The position numbers and the translations under genes are program-made. Below, piece after piece: positions 7,402 to 10,477 of a stretch of 10,477 nucleotides of DNA. Source of the DNA: Bacteroidales bacterium (GTDB lineage Bacteria; Bacteroidota; Bacteroidia; Bacteroidales; UBA4417); contig JANXXZ010000523.1 of assembly GCA_025350385.1 (NCBI GenBank), positions 1 through 10,477 on the forward strand. The letters run 5' to 3'. The stretch's first letter is position 1; every line of letters starts with the position of its first letter. Under the pieces are notes generated by a model. It was not told the DNA's origin and made no database searches. It worked only from the letters and a program-made list of their open reading frames with translations.

Positions 7402-8699
7402 TCCAGACCTTCCGCCCATTTCATCCTATCCTGGGGGGAGAACTGCCAGGGAGCACCGTTATTTTCAATATTGGCAAACATCATGTTTAGTCCTGAAGGA
7501 GCGGCGGACTCTTCCATCACAAGGTAGCGGCGCATATCGATGATGAGGGAAGGATGGTTTATGTTCACGGGGCATTCCTGGGCGCAGGCATTGCAGGTGG
7601 TACAGGCCCAGAGTTCTTCGGCTGATACGTAATCACGCAGCAGCGATTTCCCGTCACTGAATTCTCTTCCCAGTTTGACCATTCCAGGTCCTTTTTCCTT
7701 CATGCGGGCGCGCAGGTCGATGAAAATCTTTCGCGGTGAAAGCTTCTTCCCGGTAATATTGGCCGGGCAAACATCCGTGCAGCGACCGCATTCGGTGCAG
7801 GCCAGGGAATCGAAGTAATTCTTCCAGGTAACGTCTTCCAAATCCTTTACCCCAAACCGTTCGGGTGGCGGTGCATCGGCAGGTGCTGCCGAAAAGGCGG
7901 TTTCAGGATTCATCATGAGTTTCACCTCGCGGGTCACGCTTTCCATGTTCGGGAGGTAACCCAACGGCTGCAGCCTGCTCAGGAATACGTTAGGAATGGA
8001 GGTAAATACATGGAAATGCTTGGAATAGGGTAAGATGTTCGCAAACAGGAAAATCAGCAGGATATGCGACCACCAGAAAATCTCATGCAACGTTATGGTA
8101 TTTGTATGGGAGAAAAAACCGGTATACAGCGGCAACAACCGGCTGCTAACCGGGAAAAGGCCTTTGGCATGCAATGGGTGAAGTGAAAGGTAGGTGAGAT
8201 TCAAGCCGATCAGCGACTTCATCAGCAGGAAAATAATAGCCAACGCTATGAGGGCATCCCATTTGGATTTCTTCTGCATTTCGATACCGTAAAAACGCTT
8301 TATATGCATGAAAATCCGGCGGATGAGGAAAACCAGGATTGAAGACAACACTACATAAGCCATGATATCGCCCGAAGCGGTCACAAAATCATAAAACCAG
8401 CCGGTTACTGCCATCGGACGGTCCTTTCCGGTAAGTCCCTCCACGACCATTTCAACACTTCCCAGCGTAATGACAAGGAATCCCCAGAAAACCAGTGCAT
8501 GAAGCAGGCCGATCACCGGCTTGCGCAGGATTTTCGACTGCCCGAAAGCCACGGCCATCATGCGGTTGAACCGTTTACCATAGTCGCCTACCGGGAAACT
8601 TTTAGTAAACCTGAACCAGCCGGCCAGCCGGTAGACAGTAAATGAAAATACTCCCAGTGTAATTAAAAGGGTAATCAAAAACAGGATTTGTTTTACCAT
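7386..8699 (-). CDS. Membrane-bound 4Fe-4S dicluster (HdrC/NarI-like) electron-transfer protein
   Basis: Inner-membrane iron-sulfur protein, 437 residues from the ATG at 8699. I prefer this start because the protein then opens directly with a transmembrane helix (VKQILFLITLLITLG). The in-frame ATG at 8768 would add 23 residues of poor quality in AT-rich intergenic DNA. The N-terminal half has about five membrane helices (roughly 4-26, 61-81, 110-130, 146-166 and 204-226), with His67 and His205/His212 as possible heme b ligands of a NarI/HdrE-like domain. The C-terminal cytosolic half carries two [4Fe-4S] motifs, CxxCxxCxxxCP at 301-312 and 366-377, as in HdrC and succinate dehydrogenase-type ferredoxin domains. 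It probably exchanges electrons between quinones and a soluble partner. In related genomes, as I recall, a CCG-domain (HdrD/HdrB-like) gene follows immediately; here a repeat and a secreted-protein gene follow instead. The exact donor and acceptor are unknown. Confidence 0.88.
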   Translation of the reverse strand: MVKQILFLITLLITLGVFSFTVYRLAGWFRFTKSFPVGDYGKRFNRMMAVAFGQSKILRKPVIGLLHALVFWGFLVITLGSVEMVVEGLTGKDRPMAVTGWFYDFVTASGDIMAYVVLSSILVFLIRRIFMHIKRFYGIEMQKKSKWDALIALAIIFLLMKSLIGLNLTYLSLHPLHAKGLFPVSSRLLPLYTGFFSHTNTITLHEIFWWSHILLIFLFANILPYSKHFHVFTSIPNVFLSRLQPLGYLPNMESVTREVKLMMNPETAFSAAPADAPPPERFGVKDLEDVTWKNYFDSLACTECGRCTDVCPANITGKKLSPRKIFIDLRARMKEKGPGMVKLGREFSDGKSLLRDYVSAEELWACTTCNACAQECPVNINHPSLIIDMRRYLVMEESAAPSGLNMMFANIENNGAPWQFSPQDRMKWAEGLEISDF

Positions 8700-8799
8700 G
8701 GGATATATGTTGAAATGTCGATCTAAAATACATTTTAATCCAATAAGCAGGGAATAAAAAAAATTCAAACAATAATTTATTCATAACCCATTGAATACC

Positions 8800-8864
8800 A
8801 GTACTTATTAAAATTAATTACCCAGTACTATTGAATTATTTAGTACTATGTATTGCACAGTACT
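8800..8864. promoter_or_regulatory. Array of four AGTACT half-sites; candidate PadR operator region
   Basis: AGTACT occurs at 8800-8805, 8824-8829, 8842-8847 and 8859-8864. Sites 3 and 4 bound a 23-bp imperfect palindrome (8842-8864) in which 9 of 11 base pairs are symmetric about position 8853. Sites 2 and 3 bound a second, looser 24-bp palindrome (8824-8847, 9 of 12 pairs). The 23-bp palindrome is centred on the TTG -33 element of the padR promoter, so a bound protein would block RNA polymerase. That the ligand is the PadR protein encoded next door is inference from position and from the common autoregulation of this family. The array also lies upstream of the divergent Fe-S gene and could affect it. 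Confidence 0.65.
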
Positions 8865-8883
8865 GTTTATTGTATTATCTTTG
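8853..8883 (+). promoter_or_regulatory. Bacteroidota-type sigma-70 promoter of the padR-pspC operon
   Basis: A TTG at 8853-8855 (-33 element) is followed after 20 nt by TATCTTTG at 8876-8883, a full match to the Bacteroidota -7 consensus TAnnTTTG. Transcription would start near 8889-8892, giving a short leader of about 20 nt before the ATG at 8909. The -33 element sits in the middle of the AGTACT palindrome. Confidence 0.75.
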
Positions 8884-8908
8884 TCGCATTACTTCAAACT
8901 AACTCCTC

Positions 8909-9283
8909 ATGGAAAAAGCTGAATCAACCATTGCTCAGATGCGGAAAGGGGTGTTGGAGATGAGCGTCCTTGCGGCCATTAGCGGCCAGGAGGCGTATGC
9001 TTCCGATATCCTGGAACGGCTCAAGCTTGCCCACCTCATCGTAGTAGAAGGCACGCTCTACCCTATCCTCACCCGCTTAAAAAATGAAGGATTCCTGAGT
9101 TATCGCTGGGAGGAATCCAACTCCGGCCCTCCCCGGAAATACTACTCCATTACACCGGAAGGCGGCGAATTTCTTACTGAACTCCGCACTGGCTGGGACG
9201 AACTTCTCTCGGCCGTAAGCAGGCTATTTTCAACCGATAACAAACCAGAATCATCCGAATCACCAAACACCCAGAACTCATGA
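8909..9283 (+). CDS. PadR family transcriptional regulator
   Basis: Cytosolic DNA-binding repressor of 124 residues, normal for a short (subfamily 2) PadR protein. The winged helix-turn-helix spans about 8-90. MRKGVLEMSVLAAIS is the typical first helix, YASDILERL the second, and VEGTLYPILTRLKNEGFL (46-63) the recognition helix and entry to the wing. GPPRKYYSITPEG (73-85) is the hallmark PadR wing sequence. A C-terminal dimerisation helix (about 86-107) ends in a Ser/Pro/Asn-rich tail. The ATG at 8909 follows a well-placed promoter and gives the standard N-terminus. The stop overlaps the start of the PspC gene by ATGA (9280-9283), so the two are cotranscribed and probably translationally coupled. 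In Bacteroidota this pairing usually controls membrane-stress or efflux-like functions; the effector here is unknown. Autorepression through the upstream AGTACT sites is inferred. Confidence 0.95.
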   Translation: MEKAESTIAQMRKGVLEMSVLAAISGQEAYASDILERLKLAHLIVVEGTLYPILTRLKNEGFLSYRWEESNSGPPRKYYSITPEGGEFLTELRTGWDELLSAVSRLFSTDNKPESSESPNTQNS

Positions 9284-10477
9284 AGAAGAACTTCTCAGTA
9301 AATATTGGAGGCCGCATTTTCAACATCGACGATGATGCTTATGAACGCCTCAACAGTTACCTCGCGCGTTTGCGAAACTTTTTCTCGGTAGATGAAGGAC
9401 ATGAAGAGATCATGGCCGACATTGAAATGCGCATCGCTGAACTCCTTGAACAGAAAAAACAGCAGGGATTGGCCATTGTGGCATTGGAACAGATTGAGGA
9501 AGTGATTGCAAGCATGGGCGAGCCAGACCAATTATCCGATAATGAAGCCAATTCTGCAAAGGAAGCCTCCCGGATTAAAACCTCCGGGAAGTTGTTCCGC
9601 GATCCGGAACACAGGCAGATCGGGGGTGTAGCAGCCGGAATTGCAGCCTGGTTTGGAATTGATGCCCTGTGGGTGCGGATTGCTTTTGGCATACTCCTTT
9701 TCTTTTATGGCATCGGTGTTATCCTGTATATTATACTATGGCTCATCCTGCCCGTAGCCCGCACAACCACCGAAAGGCTTGAAATGCAGCGGCAGACCAT
9801 CAATATTGGTACCCTGCGTAATGAGGTGGCATCTGTTGGTTCGGGACTGAAAAATACCGGGAGCACTGTACTGCATTCTACAGGTAAGTTCATGCGATTC
9901 CTTACTGAACTGGCCGGTCATTTATTCCGGTTACTGCTCAAGGTGTTGCGGCTGGCTTCAGGTGCATTTTTCCTGTTCTTTGCACTGAGTCTTTTTGTCG
10001 GGTTAGGCCTGGCTTATATCATCAGGGAGCCCTTTAACGGCCACATGTATTCGCTGGATAATATAACCCAGGCCGATGCTTTTGCATGGTTCGTGCCGGG
10101 CGCGGCAGTTCAGTGGCTGGCCTACATTGCAATCGCCCTGTTTGTTATCGGAATTTCTGGAATGCTTGTTTTTCTCGGACTGCGTCTCATGCTTAAATGG
10201 CCGCCGATCCGCTGGCAGGTACTCCTGGTATTTGGGCTGCTGATCGCTGCCGGGCTTATTGTTGCGGGAGGAGCAATGTACCAGTACTCACACTCAATTG
10301 CAGAAAAAGCAAACATTTCAGGCAATACCTCCTATCCTCTCAATAAGAAGAAGTATATTCATTTGTCAGCCTTTCCTGACGATACGCACCTCTATTGGAG
10401 CCCGCTTTCAGGCGCGGAACTAACAAAACGTAACCGGAATGTACTGGGAAGAATCAGCCTGAGCATCCGCCCGGCAC
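9280..10477 (+). CDS. PspC domain-containing membrane protein (3' end beyond window)
   Basis: Incomplete gene: 399 codons are present and the frame is open at the window edge. The ATG at 9280 overlaps the padR stop as ATGA. The N-terminal 90 residues (MKKNFSVNIGGRIFNIDDDAYERL, here shown only to residue 24 in part: NIGGRIFNIDDDAYERL at 8-24) form a soluble module typical of Bacteroidota PspC proteins, with an acidic amphipathic stretch (about 38-88). The PspC domain follows at about 103-161: KLFRDPEHRQIGGVAAGIA, then WFGID and a membrane helix (132-158) ending LPVAR. Three more membrane helices lie near 225-247, 279-303 and 313-333. After residue 335 a polar part begins that I do not recognise; its end is not visible. 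PspC proteins in proteobacteria help the phage-shock response sense inner-membrane damage. In Bacteroidota the role is less clear, and control by the adjacent PadR is likely. Confidence 0.92.
   Translation, partial: MKKNFSVNIGGRIFNIDDDAYERLNSYLARLRNFFSVDEGHEEIMADIEMRIAELLEQKKQQGLAIVALEQIEEVIASMGEPDQLSDNEANSAKEASRIKTSGKLFRDPEHRQIGGVAAGIAAWFGIDALWVRIAFGILLFFYGIGVILYIILWLILPVARTTTERLEMQRQTINIGTLRNEVASVGSGLKNTGSTVLHSTGKFMRFLTELAGHLFRLLLKVLRLASGAFFLFFALSLFVGLGLAYIIREPFNGHMYSLDNITQADAFAWFVPGAAVQWLAYIAIALFVIGISGMLVFLGLRLMLKWPPIRWQVLLVFGLLIAAGLIVAGGAMYQYSHSIAEKANISGNTSYPLNKKKYIHLSAFPDDTHLYWSPLSGAELTKRNRNVLGRISLSIRPA

Noticed and set aside
8700..8768. N-terminal extension of the Fe-S protein from the ATG at 8768
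   Set aside because: The 23 extra residues come from AT-rich intergenic DNA and precede a normal membrane-protein start at 8699, which fits the family better.
8602..8784. 60-codon minus-strand open frame over the start of the Fe-S gene
   Set aside because: It is a shifted-frame shadow of the Fe-S gene 5' end and its leader.
9295..10325. Several minus-strand open frames of 61-111 codons
   Set aside because: All are antisense to the PspC-domain gene, which is continuous, begins at the padR overlap and has clear domain content.

Overview
The window looks like chromosomal DNA of a Bacteroidota bacterium, probably an uncultured relative of the Bacteroidales. The evidence is two secreted proteins with C-terminal type IX secretion (Por) sorting domains, a promoter of the Bacteroidota form (TTG, 20 nt, TAnnTTTG), no Shine-Dalgarno sequences at the gene starts, and a Bacteroidota-style PadR-PspC gene pair. 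The taxonomic placement is inference. I saw no rRNA, tRNA, CRISPR array, transposase or phage gene.

Layout. Positions 1-199 are non-coding. A complete peptidase T gene (pepT, 200-1426, +) meets, with no bases between the two stop codons, the end of a large secreted T9SS cargo protein (1427-4207, -). Upstream of that, after a 196-bp gap holding short degenerate repeats, lies a paralogous secreted protein of nearly equal size and domain order (4404-7142, -). A 243-bp gap follows, whose distal part consists of two small tandem-repeat units. The second unit runs into the last codons of a membrane-bound double-[4Fe-4S] HdrC-like protein (7386-8699, -). A 209-bp divergent intergenic region separates this from a PadR-family repressor gene (8909-9283, +) and a PspC-domain membrane protein (9280 to the window end, +, incomplete). 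The last two overlap by ATGA and form an operon.

How the parts relate. The two secreted proteins are modular beta-sandwich proteins (choice-of-anchor J / cleaved-adhesin-like, fibronectin III-like, Por sorting tail). They are expected to be exported by Sec, moved across the outer membrane by the T9SS and attached to the cell surface or released. I see no catalytic domain in either. PepT is a cytosolic tripeptidase and its proximity is probably incidental. The Fe-S protein would pass electrons between the quinone pool and a soluble partner, but the CCG-domain partner usually encoded just downstream is not there. PadR and PspC form a membrane-stress type module.

The most informative non-coding signal is in front of padR: four AGTACT hexamers within 65 bp. 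The last two form a 23-bp imperfect palindrome centred on the -33 promoter element, a strong candidate autoregulatory operator. I found no clearly new multi-gene system; most of the window is ordinary Bacteroidota gene content.
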